Assembly: GCA_030141605.1 (NCBI GenBank)
Contig: JAQGDQ010000209.1
Location: 179,501-243,500 of the forward strand
Direction: 5' to 3'
DNA length: 64,000 bases
From: Tubiluchus corallicola
Lineage: Eukaryota; Priapulida; Priapulimorpha; Priapulimorphida; Tubiluchidae
Part shown: positions 25,823-35,707 of the stretch, one piece after another
Layout of the letters: each line of letters opens with the position of its first letter
How positions within the stretch are numbered: position 1 is the stretch's first letter
Notes under the pieces: model-generated
Told to the model about the DNA's origin: nothing
Database searches by the model: none
What the model saw: the letters and a program-made list of their open reading frames with translations, nothing else
Made by a program: the position numbers and the translations under genes

Positions 25823-28800
25823 CCATCATCATCATCGTCATCACCATCACCATCACCATCATCATTATCATCGTCGTCATCATCATCATTTCATTAGTAA
25901 TTTTACAGAACATAAACACAATCGCCTTGAATTGTAGGACAACGAAAGAAGTGAAACAGCAACCATTACTGAGAGAAAGCATCACAAACGCTCTTTTAAA
26001 TCTTTACTATTAACTCAGTTAACTCAGTCAACGTGAACGTTCTAATTAAGCAAATTTGCGTTTATATTAAAGACGAAAACCAAGTTGACTTCAATTTATA
26101 GAGTAAAGATCAGAGAAAGTGTCACATCAATTTACCACAAGTCTATTGACTGTAATAATTCTTCCTCGTAATAATAACGATGAAATTATTTACAAATTTT
26201 AATCAAACTGTGTCATATATGTATCGTATGTCGGAAGTGGTGCTAATGAGCCATTGGCATAGCAGTGTTTGGCGTTTGCTGAAGTATCAGCTGTGTTTAC
26301 CTGTCTTGAGGGCAGATTTCTTTCATATTAGAATTTCTACCTGCCCGGTGTCTATAACAAGACTAACAGACGTATTGGTGCGACAAAGACGACGACGATG
26401 ACGATGATGATAGTGATGTTTATCAACACTTTCCTCAAAACCCATGCTGGAGTTAATGACAAACCTCAGTAGAATAGTGCATCAAACTAGACATATCGTA
26501 AGGCAAGTTGTAAGTTTCAAACCCATGAACGTAGAAGTTTTGTTCAGTTCCTACAGCAATGTTCTTCTGAATCATACGCATGTGCGAGTTGATATCTCTT
26601 CGAGAATTTTGATGCCAAATGCCAAGGGCATGGTTGACCAGATGCATGATCATACCTTTCTAGAAATGTCAATAAATTATGAGAGAAAAATATTTATCAA
26701 CATTTGTTTGCCAATAATTTTATTCTCTTAAATATTTCTTCTACTAGTAAAATTACTGTGCCATTAATTAAAAGATTGTCATAAATAATCTAATATTGTA
26801 CTTCAGTTTTCCGGATGAGAATTCTTCCATTTTACTGAAGCAAAAAAGAACTGGTGAAATACTTTACGCAACTGTTTTGCACTTGTCATTGATTACTATC
26901 TCTTGCTGTCCACCAATTCGGCCTATGTACGAGTAACACCTGTAAAAATGATCCCAGAGATTTATAAATACTTCGTGAGTCTAACCTAGGCTCTAGTATA
27001 GCCGAATATCACCAGCAGGTCGTTATATACGTCTGAAAGATGTAATTTTTGGTCACTCTTTTAAGAAGATTCATTCATTAGTTAACCTTGGAAACGGAAA
27101 GCAAAGACCTGTAAATCATCAGAATTAGAATTTCTCTGGTTAAAAATATGTGTCCAAAAACTTAGCGCGAAAATCACTACATTACAGGCAGCATTTATAA
27201 TGCCAAAAGTATTGAAGGTGGATATATTGAAAGCAAAAACAAAACGTAGTCCAAAAACAAAAATAAACAGAAGTTGTTTTATCGAATAAATAAAATTTTA
27301 ACTCTCAGATAATTCGATACTTAACTCAATGTATTAATAACTGTTAAATGGTTAAATGCCAGAAGATTATTTGTAACAAGTTACCGACTTCCCCGAGTGA
27401 AAAGTAAAGAATCGTTCTCTGATCTTAAAGGTGACCTGCTGAGTTGAAATCGCAGACAAGTACTTTTTTCTAAAGCCTCCAAACCTTGCACAATTGTGTC
27501 AGAAACCATTTCATCTGTAATCATGATGTTAAATTTAATATTAATTGATCGTGGAGCTGTCTATCAGCTCTAATCAATAAAAATCTACCAGATCATTCAA
27601 AAGTTGTCATATGAGAATTTAGAGTATGCGAATTATCATGCAAGACTGAATAAATTTTGCACTACCTCAGTCTTTTCAAATATTTAAAATCCGACACTAC
27701 AAAAATCTATACTGGATAATTTGCAAGATTTTTTAATCGTTCCGTTTCAGTATTAGTAAGTAAGCAGACCTAAGAAGTGATTACCTCAAGAAAAAGTCAC
27801 GGTATAGGGCACTATGTTATCCGGTGCGCGGCGAAAATGGCTCAGTAAAAGTGGCACAGGAAAACATGGCAGAAATGGAAAAGTAGGTAAAATAGCACTT
27901 GAAAAAATGACACGGTAAAAATGGCACATGAAAAAAGGCACATATGTTATTTTAATGCAATTGATTTCTATAATAGAATGCGCTCAGTAGAAAACTCATG
28001 TTATCCGATACTTGCAACATTAGCTTCACGGCATGACCTAGCTAAATGAGCTTTATCATTATCCATTTAAAGGACAAGAATAGAGAATTCATACAAAAGA
28101 CTTAAAACATTAGTCTCGAAATCTTGCATCATCTACATATTGTCTTACTGCACACAGAACATGTGTAAGCGATAACGCTGTATGAAACTTGTAAATTTAA
28201 ACTCCCACTTTAACTGTTAGCCGCAGCCATTTTAACGTTCAATCGTTAATAAGAAACGGAAACAAATTTAGATAACATCGCATAAGGTTAAGAAAACAAC
28301 CAGAGCATTCTTAACGCACACACTTCAATAACTAAGCAAATGTATAAATTACTATCTTGTCAATAAGATTAATAATATTTTTTTGGTAAGTCAGTGCTGC
28401 ACACTGCGATAGCGAAACAGTGATGTTTTATCAGTTAAATATTAAGTATTTTCTTTTTCAGTTACATAAGTATTTCTAACAGATTCTAATCTATTAAGAA
28501 ATAAATAACAAGAGTAATGCAAAATGATATAAGTTTATGTCAATGGAACGTTTTTTGCGACATACTTTAAAATTCAATTTCCTTCTCCTTTATTTGTCAA
28601 ATTTGCCACATATATTTGCCTAACAGCTAAATAAAAAGTATGTGCAACTGCCACGATATATTTTTTGGTATCTAAAAGCGTAAAATTTATAAAATTAAGG
28701 CCAAGTGCGGTCGCGGCTGTTAAAGAACTGTTTGCCTTAAAAAATAATTTCCATTGTCTTACCTAAATTTCTGATTTCGTAATAGATTGGTGATGTCCAT

Positions 28801-30638
28801 AAAGCTACGAATTCGTCAGTTGTTACACGATTTCTATTCCCTTTGCTTCTTACATTTTTACTTGATGGTGTTTCTTTCACTGATGCGATAAACGGTGATT
28901 GCTCATTTCTTGTTAAAATTTTAGCTTTCCCTTTTTCTTGAACATTTTCGTTTGCTGGTCTATCTATCAGCACGGGGTTTAGCAATGTTGTTGAATTGTG
29001 TGATGGAAAATGTGTTATTGATTTTTGTGTTGGTGTTGCCAATGAATGTGTTTTTGATTTTTGCTTTGGTGTTGTCAGTGGCTCTGATGCCGATTTTCGC
29101 TTTGGTGATATCAGTGGGTCTGTTGCCGATTTTTGCTTTGGTGATGTCAGTGGCTCTGTTGCCGATTTTTGCTTTCGCGTTGTCAGTGACTCTTTTACTG
29201 ATTTTTGTGATGATGTCGTCAGTGTCTCTTTTACTGATTTTTGCTTTGGTGATGTCTGTGGCTCTGTTACCAAATTTTGCTTTGGTGATGTCTGTGGCTC
29301 TGTTGCCGATTTTTGCTTTCGCGTTGCCAGTGACTCTTTTACTGATTTTTGTGTTGATGTTCTCGGTGAATCTGTTATTGATTTTTGCGTTGATAATGTC
29401 AGTGACTCTGCTATTGATTTTTGCGCTTGTGTTGTTAGCGACTCTTTTACTGATTTTTGTGATGGTGTTGTCAGTGGCTCTTTTACTGACTTTTCTGATG
29501 GTGTTGTCAATGGCTCATTTACTGATGTATGTGTTGATGTTGTCAGTGACTCTGTAATTGATTTTTGTGTCATTATCTGTAATTGGCTTCCAGGTTTGTC
29601 TGTTTTTGGTGCTTCTGTTAATAATGAATTTGTTGTTTTTGTTGTCTTTAATAAATCTGCTGATATTCTAGTTGTGGGTACATTCATTGCAATAGTAGAT
29701 GTTTTCCTAGGTGTCGTTAATGCTGCTGTTGTCTTAGCTGTAGCACTTCTTATTTGCGGCATCTCTGTTTTACTAGACTGTTTTAGAGACTTTGATTTTA
29801 TTAATGTACGTTGTGTTGGGCTTTCCCTTGTACCTGACGTCTCTATTGTCTTTCTGTTTAGTGTTTGCACGTTCGAGTTTGCCACGTTATTGCGAAATTG
29901 CATCGTAGGTACAACTATGGGGTTGAGCCTCATTCTAGATAAATGAGGTGGCATAGTGAATATTTGTCTCTTTTCTCTCCGTTTAGCCAGCAGTGGACTG
30001 AAAAGTCTACGTGCCTGAGACTCGCTTTTTAACAGTATGTCACCTTGCCACAATGGATCGATTTCTTCTGCCGAGAACTGAAAAAAGGAAAAGTGATTTT
30101 TCTTCTGACGTGTATACGAGTGAGGTTTGTAGAAAAAAACAAAAAATAATGAGTTTACCATTTCTGTACGTCCAAAAATCTTCGCCATTTCTTGCTGAGC
30201 GATCGTTATTAATTCGGTGATTTCACCGATCCATTCTCCTTGTAGCTTTATGATTTCGTCCTGTCAGGAAAACAACGAAAATAAATTTGACAATGCACGA
30301 ACGTTAAATTTTATTAATTTTCATCATATTATTAATATGATAAGTGCTAATTCTACTTGCTTATGTCATTCGTTCGCCATTTTAAAAGCCGGTCTCTATC
30401 ATTAGGTTCAATAACCTAGCCTTGAAAGTCTAAAGTAATCAATCTATAAGCAAAAAGTCAATTTCGGTCTTACTTGGTATTTGGCTATTTCTTCTTTACT
30501 TATTACAACAGTTGTTGGGTCCATTACATCTGGAGGTGGTACAATTTTCAGTCCAGCTGGTAGAGCGCTTACATTCCAAAACAACACTGCCCAAGTGACA
30601 ATCGCCGTCGATCTGTTTCTGCAATAGAATGAACCCAT
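14385..30638 (-). CDS. astacin-EGF-CUB-TSP1 secreted protein, probable pseudoprotease
   Basis: I assemble 13 exons whose phases fit at every join: 30638-30474, 30260-30159, 30077-28763, 27514-27385, 26939-26873, 26659-26465, 24643-24517, 23802-23671, 22469-22372, 21691-21564, 17176-17052, 16658-15680 and 14523-14385 (stop TAG). The product is about 1233 residues: signal peptide, pro-region, Ser/Thr linker, astacin domain (about 505-699), EGF (702-735), CUB (about 746-862), mucin-like stalk, TSP1 (about 1157-1197) and a short Cys-rich end. This is the order of nematode NAS astacins with EGF, CUB and TSP1. All four astacin cysteines (547, 572, 591, 699), the three zinc histidines (599, 603, 609) and the Met-turn SLMHY are present, but the catalytic Glu is Leu600. 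The donor of exon 5 (ACA|GTTGCG) is weak; the nearby GC|GTAAAG would shift the frame. A second in-frame ATG lies upstream at 30683. Confidence 0.8.
17315..18775. repeat. large foldback element: two ~430-bp inverted arms
   Basis: The segment about 17315-17745 is the reverse complement of about 18330-18775 with scattered mismatches. For example AACAAGTTTAGATAACA in the right arm matches the complement of the left, as do GGTGCACACTGGGAAAGTGA, TAATGCTGAGTAATATAACT and the T/C-rich end GCCTTTCTCCC. The roughly 580-bp spacer holds an (ACTT)n-ending retroposon tail near 18150. The whole lies in the intron between astacin exons 10 and 11. A third, single-arm copy is at 28140-28600. Confidence 0.8.
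18795..19705 (+). pseudogene. 3' end of a broken LINE ORF2
   Basis: Plus-strand frames give fragments of a retrotransposon C-terminus. FWSKLSSEPEKHELL precedes a 100-residue open stretch (19280-19585). In a shifted frame, LRLQSHNFRIETGR, an internal stop, REPRERRLCDCSALQTEVH and RPLTEQVRNN follow (19540-19700). The RIETGR and LCxC blocks are typical of the zinc-knuckle-like end of CR1/L2-type LINEs. Frameshifts and stops show it is dead. Its upstream edge abuts the right arm of the foldback repeat. Confidence 0.7.
21040..21085 (+). repeat. retroposon tail with (TAC)n repeat
   Basis: The sequence GTCAATAAATCTACTACTAG and further TAC units resembles the 3' end of a LINE or SINE, an AATAAA-like word followed by a simple-repeat tail. 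It lies in an intron of the astacin-like gene. Confidence 0.45.
21564..24643 (-). other. exons 7-10 of the astacin-like gene: astacin C-terminus, EGF, CUB first part
   Basis: Exon 7 (24643-24517) ends the astacin fold with IGQRDHLTFLDVALLNHMYC. Exon 8 (23802-23671) is an EGF-like module, with PSCLHEGTQDVNNCDSC then FCPYGFSGQFCE. Exon 9 (22469-22372) is inferred from its boundaries (TTAG acceptor, GTG|GTAAGA donor), correct phase on both sides, and its ending AKFLFV, which joins APPEDHVLLTF of exon 10 (21691-21564) as in CUB strands. Exon 9 has no cysteine, so the first CUB disulphide appears absent. Exon 9 is the least certain of the set. Confidence 0.7.
24345..24426. repeat. 15-bp tandem repeat (ACTTGTAAACAATAT)
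   Basis: About five and a half contiguous units of a 15-bp word with few substitutions lie in the intron between astacin exons 7 and 8. Open frames through it are by-products of the unit length. Confidence 0.85.
25755..25893 (+). repeat. (ATC)n microsatellite, likely retroposon tail
   Basis: About 45 ATC/CAT units with CAC, CGT and TTA variants in the second half. It is preceded by ACTAATAAAGACTTATC, so a polyadenylation-like word leads straight into the repeat, as in LINE or SINE 3' tails. It lies in an intron of the astacin-like gene and creates poly-Ser, poly-His and poly-Met open frames that are not genes. Confidence 0.85.
26465..27514 (-). other. exons 4-6 of the astacin-like gene: zinc site with lost catalytic Glu
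   Basis: Exon 4 (27514-27385) gives the helix and EKSTCLRF; exon 5 (26939-26873) gives CYSYIGRIGG and the third cysteine; exon 6 (26659-26465) gives KGMIMHLVNHALGIWHQNSR through SSLMHYSTE. The family motif is HExxHxxGxxHExxR. Here it reads H-L-V-N-H-A-L-G-I-W-H-Q-N-S-R: histidines and glycine are kept, but both glutamates are replaced. The Leu codon is CTG on the minus strand at 26641-26639, two changes from GAG. Spacing from Cys591 to His599 (seven residues) is canonical only if exon 5 ends at ACA, which supports the weak donor. Confidence 0.8.
27825..27950. repeat. degenerate short repeat based on AAAAATGGCAC
   Basis: At least six spaced, diverged copies of (A)AAAATGGCAC occur, for example GTAAAAATGGCACATG. 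A single similar word, GGTAAAAATGGCAC, lies at 115-128. It is in the intron between astacin exons 3 and 4. Confidence 0.5.
28140..28600. repeat. third copy of the foldback arm
   Basis: This segment has the same orientation as the right arm at 18330-18775. Shared blocks include CGATAACGCTGTATGAAA against CAACAACGCTGTCTGAAA, ACAAATTTAGATAACA, CTTGTCAATAAGATTAA, and TTTTCAGTTACATAAGT. It is more diverged and stands alone, in the intron between astacin exons 3 and 4. Confidence 0.7.
28763..30077 (-). other. exon 3 of the astacin-like gene: aspartate switch, furin-like site, repeat linker
   Basis: The exon begins after TTTTTTCAG and carries the WQGDI motif (Asp102), the astacin-family inhibitory aspartate, and then KRREKR (residues 121-126), which fits a furin RxKR site. 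Instead of passing into the enzyme it continues for about 380 residues of Ser/Thr/Lys-rich sequence. About 16 units of roughly 12 residues (type QKSVKESLTTPS, 36 bp; about 29015-29575) form its core. The exon ends with the astacin start, ALWTSPIYYEIRNL, and the donor TTTAG|GTAAGA in phase 1. Confidence 0.75.
30159..30638 (-). other. exons 1-2 of the astacin-like gene: signal peptide and pro-region
   Basis: Exon 1 (30638-30474) encodes MGSFYCRN followed by the hydrophobic segment AIVTWAVLFWNVSA, a typical signal peptide with a likely cut before LPAG, and ends at CAA|GTAAGA. I chose ATG 30638 because the alternative at 30683 would put 15 polar residues before the hydrophobic core. Exon 2 (30260-30159) encodes 34 residues (DEIIKLQGEW to FGRTEM), predicted helical, ending ATG|GTAAAC. 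Both exons end in phase 0. Confidence 0.75.
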
Positions 30639-30683
30639 TGTGGCACATTCTCTTTCAGTTCTCCAAGACTGACATCTTTTCAT

Positions 30684-33600
30684 GGAATCTCGCCCATGTT
30701 AGTACTATAATGAACGATCACTGCGTCGCTTGGGTTTCATTCAAACAATTCAAGTTTGTTATGCTTCCTAGTAATTTGACGTAGAAACCACAACATGACG
30801 TGAATAAAGGTAGTACAGAGACAACGATTACGCAATTTTTTGTAAACCTGCACACCTGCCATATGCTGTCATCATTAGTAAGCTAGAATTAAAACTGTAT
30901 GTTAGAATTATTCATGAAGGAAACGATCCTTAGATACTACACTCCGCATACAAAGTCGTGTTCACATCTGTGAAGACCTGTTTCAATGATGGAAAACACT
31001 GTTTCAAATATGCAAAGATAAGTTGCTATATAGTTTCTGTGAAACCGTCACGCATTTCTCATTAACGTATCAAATTATGCATCGTCAACTTGTAACTGGT
31101 TATATTAATATTATTTGATACACTTTTGTTCCAAACCTTGGATGCCGCTTGGCAGTTATCAGAATTACTCTACTCTACTGATCTAAGTTAATTGCCTCGT
31201 ATTCGTAATAAATAACAATCTTGGTGGTTCCACCGCACACATTAACCATATTCATTAGTGTCATTTGTGGTAACAGTTGTTGTGTATCAATTAAGAACAA
31301 GAAATGCATAATCAAGGACTTCCCACGCTCCAAACTAACATTTAACCAAGCCGCCATTATGTCTCCATAACTCCTGCTCGGCAGCTCAGAATAAGGCGGG
31401 AAGGTATTAAAGCAAAATAGCATGAATCTTTCATCCTGCAAACTCCGCCTTCCAATGGATTAATGAAATAATGATTAATACATGACGTAATGGGTTTCCC
31501 CTGTCAGTTGCCAGATTTAAAATAACTCATGTTGTGTGCTGCTAACAGGCTCTGTCTCCTGGCATGTCACTGGATCAGTAACAAATCAACCTCTCTAGCA
31601 AGCAAGCTAACGATTAACGTTAGCCCTGCTTCCCCTCTCAAGTTTGGATAAGCGGCTAGCCCTCCCCGCCCCTTAACTATAACAGCATGAGGTCATGATA
31701 ACCAGAATGACTTGGTTTCTCATTGGAGCAATAGAAGCCACTCTGAATGAAAGAATTTTCGCCCCCTTCTTAACTGGCTGAAGTGTCACCATTCACTGCC
31801 CTAGTAGGTGTAGTTGCAAAGCTGAAAATGTTGTATTCTTATTAATTGTGACGTTTGGAAGCACTTTGATTTGCATTACATTATCATGATGAATTATACA
31901 TATATTGTGATTTGTTGCAGGAACTTCAGATACGTGTTATTCTAATTTTATACGTGTTTATACCAATAATTAAAGTCGCTAGTTTATATTGATATCAGGA
32001 GTTCAGAAAGCTTAACGTTACCTCAGTCACAACAAAGCTGCAATAAGATTATCTTTTATCAATTTACAACCAGCAACTCTTCATTACCAATGAACTCAGT
32101 TTTTTAGTAAATACAAAATGTCCATATCAAAAAGCATGCTAATCTCATAACGAATTTTAAATCCTGTACGAACTAGCCGCGCCCTTTAAATCCAGTGTGT
32201 TGGGAATAACGGTTTTTATTTTTAAAATTTATTTAACCGAAAAAAGCAGGAGAGCTCGACTTTGTTCCAAGTTAAAAAAAAATCTACTTTCCAGAACCAA
32301 GTAAACGTGAAATTGTTAGCATTGCATCTTTGTATTTGGTTATATTGTTTAGCTAACAAAAAACCAAGAACAGGTGATTAAAATATGTGCTTCATTATTA
32401 AAGAAAGTTACATAATGATATTTACAATGAGATGATTGAGCATGATTTTTGGCCTACCACATACTGACAATAAACGTCCTAGCTCTACGTTTTAGATTAA
32501 ACGTTTACAAAACTGCATACTATAAATTACGTAAGCCTTAGGATATTCTCAGTAAGAAGCCTCTGATAAAAAACATAGGGATGAATAGACTACTATGCTA
32601 ACTCAACTTGATACAGGTTAAAAACAAATTATAATATACATCAGAAGAAGCCTATTGGAAATAGGAGATAGTTCATTTAATGGGCAATTAGGCAGAACGC
32701 CAAGTAATACAATCAGATTTATTCAGGAAATTTGTATGTTCGTTAATGGCAGATCCAGGCAAGCAGCTAATCAGTAAGAATAAACACTGTGCCTCGAGAT
32801 AGGCCATACTGGCTCATTTCTCGACACAGTGTCTATACTTGCGGATAGAGGGCACCAGTTATCATACTGCAGTAAATATATAGGTACTCTGTGCTTACAT
32901 AATCCCACTCACGCATTGCATCTCGGTTTAGGGCATGTTCCTATTTATACTGACGATAGCAATAAATAGTATCATTGAAAGGTACCAAATTTCAAGATAG
33001 TGTAACAGGACTACACAAATGGCTTGACGACACGTGTGCACACGTCTTACACATCTCAATCCAGTTCCCCTGATTGAAACGGTCTTGAAAACAATTTGTG
33101 TTCCGTATTTAATTTACATTTTCAGATACTAGACACGCAAAATGTGGTTTGTCCCTCCCTTATAAATATCATACATGAGATCATGATAGTCTAGATTATA
33201 AAATTATTAGCACAAAAAGCAACTCAAGTCGAAGGAAATGGCATTACGTTCGAAAACATTCCAGATAAAAAGATAAAAGTAACAAGGAGTTAACGTGTAA
33301 ATTTTCATTTGTTTATTTAAACTTTATTTTAACAAATACAAAATCTTTATAAAAATTAAAATTACGCTAAAAACTAAAAAACACTATATATCATGAAGAA
33401 ATATATACAAAAAGGTATAATAAAAAATATATATAGAATTTAAAACTCCAGGACATCAGTTAAGAATCAGCTGTTACTACGCCAGTAAGAAAGAACATAA
33501 TTATCCATGGAATTTGTGAACTCAGTGATTCGTGTTCTTAAACTATACGCATAATTTTGCAACAGTACTTTATACTACTGTAGTATAACATTTTATACTA

Positions 33601-34307
33601 CAGAACGAACGAAATAGTATTGTTCTCGAACAAGAGTTAAATTTAGTTAACAATATAGTAGATCTATGATTGCTAGCTATAATTATAGCCACTTTTACTA
33701 CAATGCATGTCTACGGAAATTCTTGGATTTGTATATATGCATATAAAGCCAATCATAAATTGCAACTGAATGTTGCTTTTACAAGGAACAGTATTTTTAC
33801 AAAATAAGAAAAATGTGGAAAACGTTAATAACAGTTGCTTATCTATCGTTGTACATAAGCTAGAGCGAATTGTAATACACAGCTTTTCTTAAAAAATCCA
33901 CAATCACAGAATAAAACAACGGCATTGCGACTGGCTGCCTACTACAGGTAATTATAAAGATATGTCTAGTGTGCATGTTAATTAAATGCTAAAGGTTCCT
34001 TAACTACTTAGCAGCAGGCGGCTATCTTATTGTTATTTTACAATTAACTTTTAGTCAGTGTCCATGGTTTTTACAAGCTACACGCTTCTCGAGCATTTGT
34101 GGACTTTTCTTTGTATATCGGATATCACGTTTGCCATTACTGGTCAGGACCAGCGGTTGCGGCCAGATATCGTTTGTTATTGCACCCGAAGTAGCAGTGA
34201 CCGTAATTTTCAAACATTTACACAATTAGAAGATTAAAGTAGCAGTATCCAGAATTATTAATACAAATAATTATTACTGTCTTGGTTATCCTTGTATATT
34301 AGGTATT
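30684..34307. other. non-coding stretch
   Basis: No exon with family resemblance is seen. It contains the probable upstream region of the astacin-like gene at its left end, a hairpin at 32784-32832, and at its right end the probable 3' untranslated region of the minus-strand membrane-protein gene. Confidence 0.45.
32784..32832. repeat. hairpin with ~15-bp arms
   Basis: ACACTGTGCCTCGAGA on the left pairs with TTCTCGACACAGTGT on the right with one mismatch and one bulge, separated by about 18 bases. It may be a remnant of a small inverted-repeat element. Confidence 0.55.
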
Positions 34308-34925
34308 TTAACCTTGTATGGAATAACGTAGTGAAGCCTCTCTAACAATAGAATAATTATTAACCATACTGTACGGATTATCCGGTTCAAGAACATGATC
34401 AGCAATCACTGGTTCTGCAAGAGTAGTTCGTCTGGCCCTAAACGGATGTGCCAAAGAAATGATTTCTGCCATGTCTTTGGCTACAATCACGGCAAAGATG
34501 CTAGCTATCACGGAAGCGCAGGTCACCAATGCCAGCAAAAGATAAGCCCACCATAACAAATTTGACACTGTCACCCATTCATAAATGGCAAAGCAAGCTA
34601 CTTCCGTTGCAAATAATACTGAAATAATGGAATGTGCGTAGGTCACGCTTAATTTACATTTTCTATTTCTCGTCAGAATTCCGCACACGCCCCCACTGAC
34701 CACAATGGCGCCTGCTACAGCTGCTATAATGTCAAAAATTCCCACTAGTTCAAGTTCTTTATAGCCAATTATAACAGCAATAATTTCGGAGACAGTAATG
34801 ATGACGCCGGTAAAGATTAGAACGATAGAACAGATGAATACTTGATGTAGACGATGGTGAAATTCTGACACTGATATTAAAGGAACATTTGGGGCATCTG
34901 TTTGCACGCTAAGTCCTGGATCCAT
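34308..34925 (-). CDS. four-helix membrane protein, single exon (MS4A-like topology)
   Basis: A 205-residue frame begins in a good context (AAAATGG) at 34925 and ends at TGA/TAA-bounded 34308 without an intron. It shows four hydrophobic helices at about residues 29-53, 59-83, 91-115 and 121-147. The N-terminus (MDPGLSVQTDAPN) and C-terminus are polar, so both ends probably face the cytosol. The last 25 residues carry tyrosines in NPYSMVNNYSIV and RYSIQG, possible sorting or phosphorylation motifs. The topology and the helix-2 glycine-rich face (AAVAGAIVVSGGVCGIL) recall MS4A/CD20-type and related four-pass families, but I cannot place it in one. A broken partial duplicate lies 600 bp upstream (35528-35652). 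Confidence 0.7.
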   Translation of the reverse strand: MDPGLSVQTDAPNVPLISVSEFHHRLHQVFICSIVLIFTGVIITVSEIIAVIIGYKELELVGIFDIIAAVAGAIVVSGGVCGILTRNRKCKLSVTYAHSIISVLFATEVACFAIYEWVTVSNLLWWAYLLLALVTCASVIASIFAVIVAKDMAEIISLAHPFRARRTTLAEPVIADHVLEPDNPYSMVNNYSIVREASLRYSIQG

Positions 34926-35527
34926 TTTAAGCCCTTTTGTAGCAGAATCATTAGCCTAATCCTGGCACATGTAGAAAATACTACAATTTTCGCCGGCTCC
35001 CTTTCAGATGTGAACAAGTTCTATCTGAGAGAAACAGAAACGATGAATCATATTAATTTAAACAAACTCCAGAGATATAAGCAAAGGAAGATTTATATCA
35101 AATGCTGTTGTTCTGTTACTGTTAATTCAGTTTCTCCTGGCAAAATATTTTCAGAAATAGTCAATTGTTTGTGAAAAATAATCATATGCACCTGTAATGC
35201 AAGAAGTGAAAATGTTTTGTTATGCTCTGTCAGTGACTCCGAATTCAACGTGAATTAATTGTATTAAAAAGGAAATGGTGGCTAGTAAATCAGTATAGGT
35301 ATCTCAAAAAATTGTACTTTATTATCGCTATCAACAGAGCAAGGTGTTTTCAGCACACGCAGACACTAAACGTTTCTAGACGAAAACTTGTTTTATACGC
35401 ATAACGTAGGCTATTATTTTCATGATAGCTCATATTCGCGCAAATAAGTATATTCGCATATTTTATACAAATTTGAAAAACAGCATTGTTATTACTAGAT
35501 AGCATATATAATAGTATATATATATTA

Positions 35528-35652
35528 TTGTCACCCATTCACAAATGGCGAAGCGAACTACTATCGTTGCAAATAATACTAAAATAATTCCGCATACGCC
35601 CCCACTGACGACAAAGGCACCTGATACAGCTGCTATAAAAATTCCTTCCAGT
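35528..35652 (-). pseudogene. broken partial duplicate of the four-helix membrane protein gene
   Basis: This segment copies two pieces of 34569-34743. TGTCACCCATTC.AAATGGC and GTTGCAAATAATACT are followed directly by ATTCCGCA.ACGCCCCCACTG and ACAGCTGCTATAA. About 50 bp (34629-34678) and a further 6 bp are deleted, so the frame is lost. The copy is bounded on both sides by TA-rich microsatellite sequence. Confidence 0.85.
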
Positions 35653-35673
35653 ATACAAATTTATACACATATA

Positions 35674-35675
<2 letters not shown>

Positions 35676-35703
<28 letters not shown>
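35676..35703. repeat. (TA)n microsatellite
   Basis: About 14 TA units immediately to the right of the membrane-protein pseudogene fragment. Confidence 0.9.

Positions 35704-35707
<4 letters not shown>

Noticed and set aside
25694-25985. poly-Ser, poly-His and poly-Met open frames
   Set aside because: They arise from the (ATC)n tract.
28952-29946. 201- and 316-codon plus-strand repetitive frames
   Set aside because: They are antisense shadows of the 36-bp repeats in exon 3 of the astacin-like gene, which has splice sites and domains in the sense direction.
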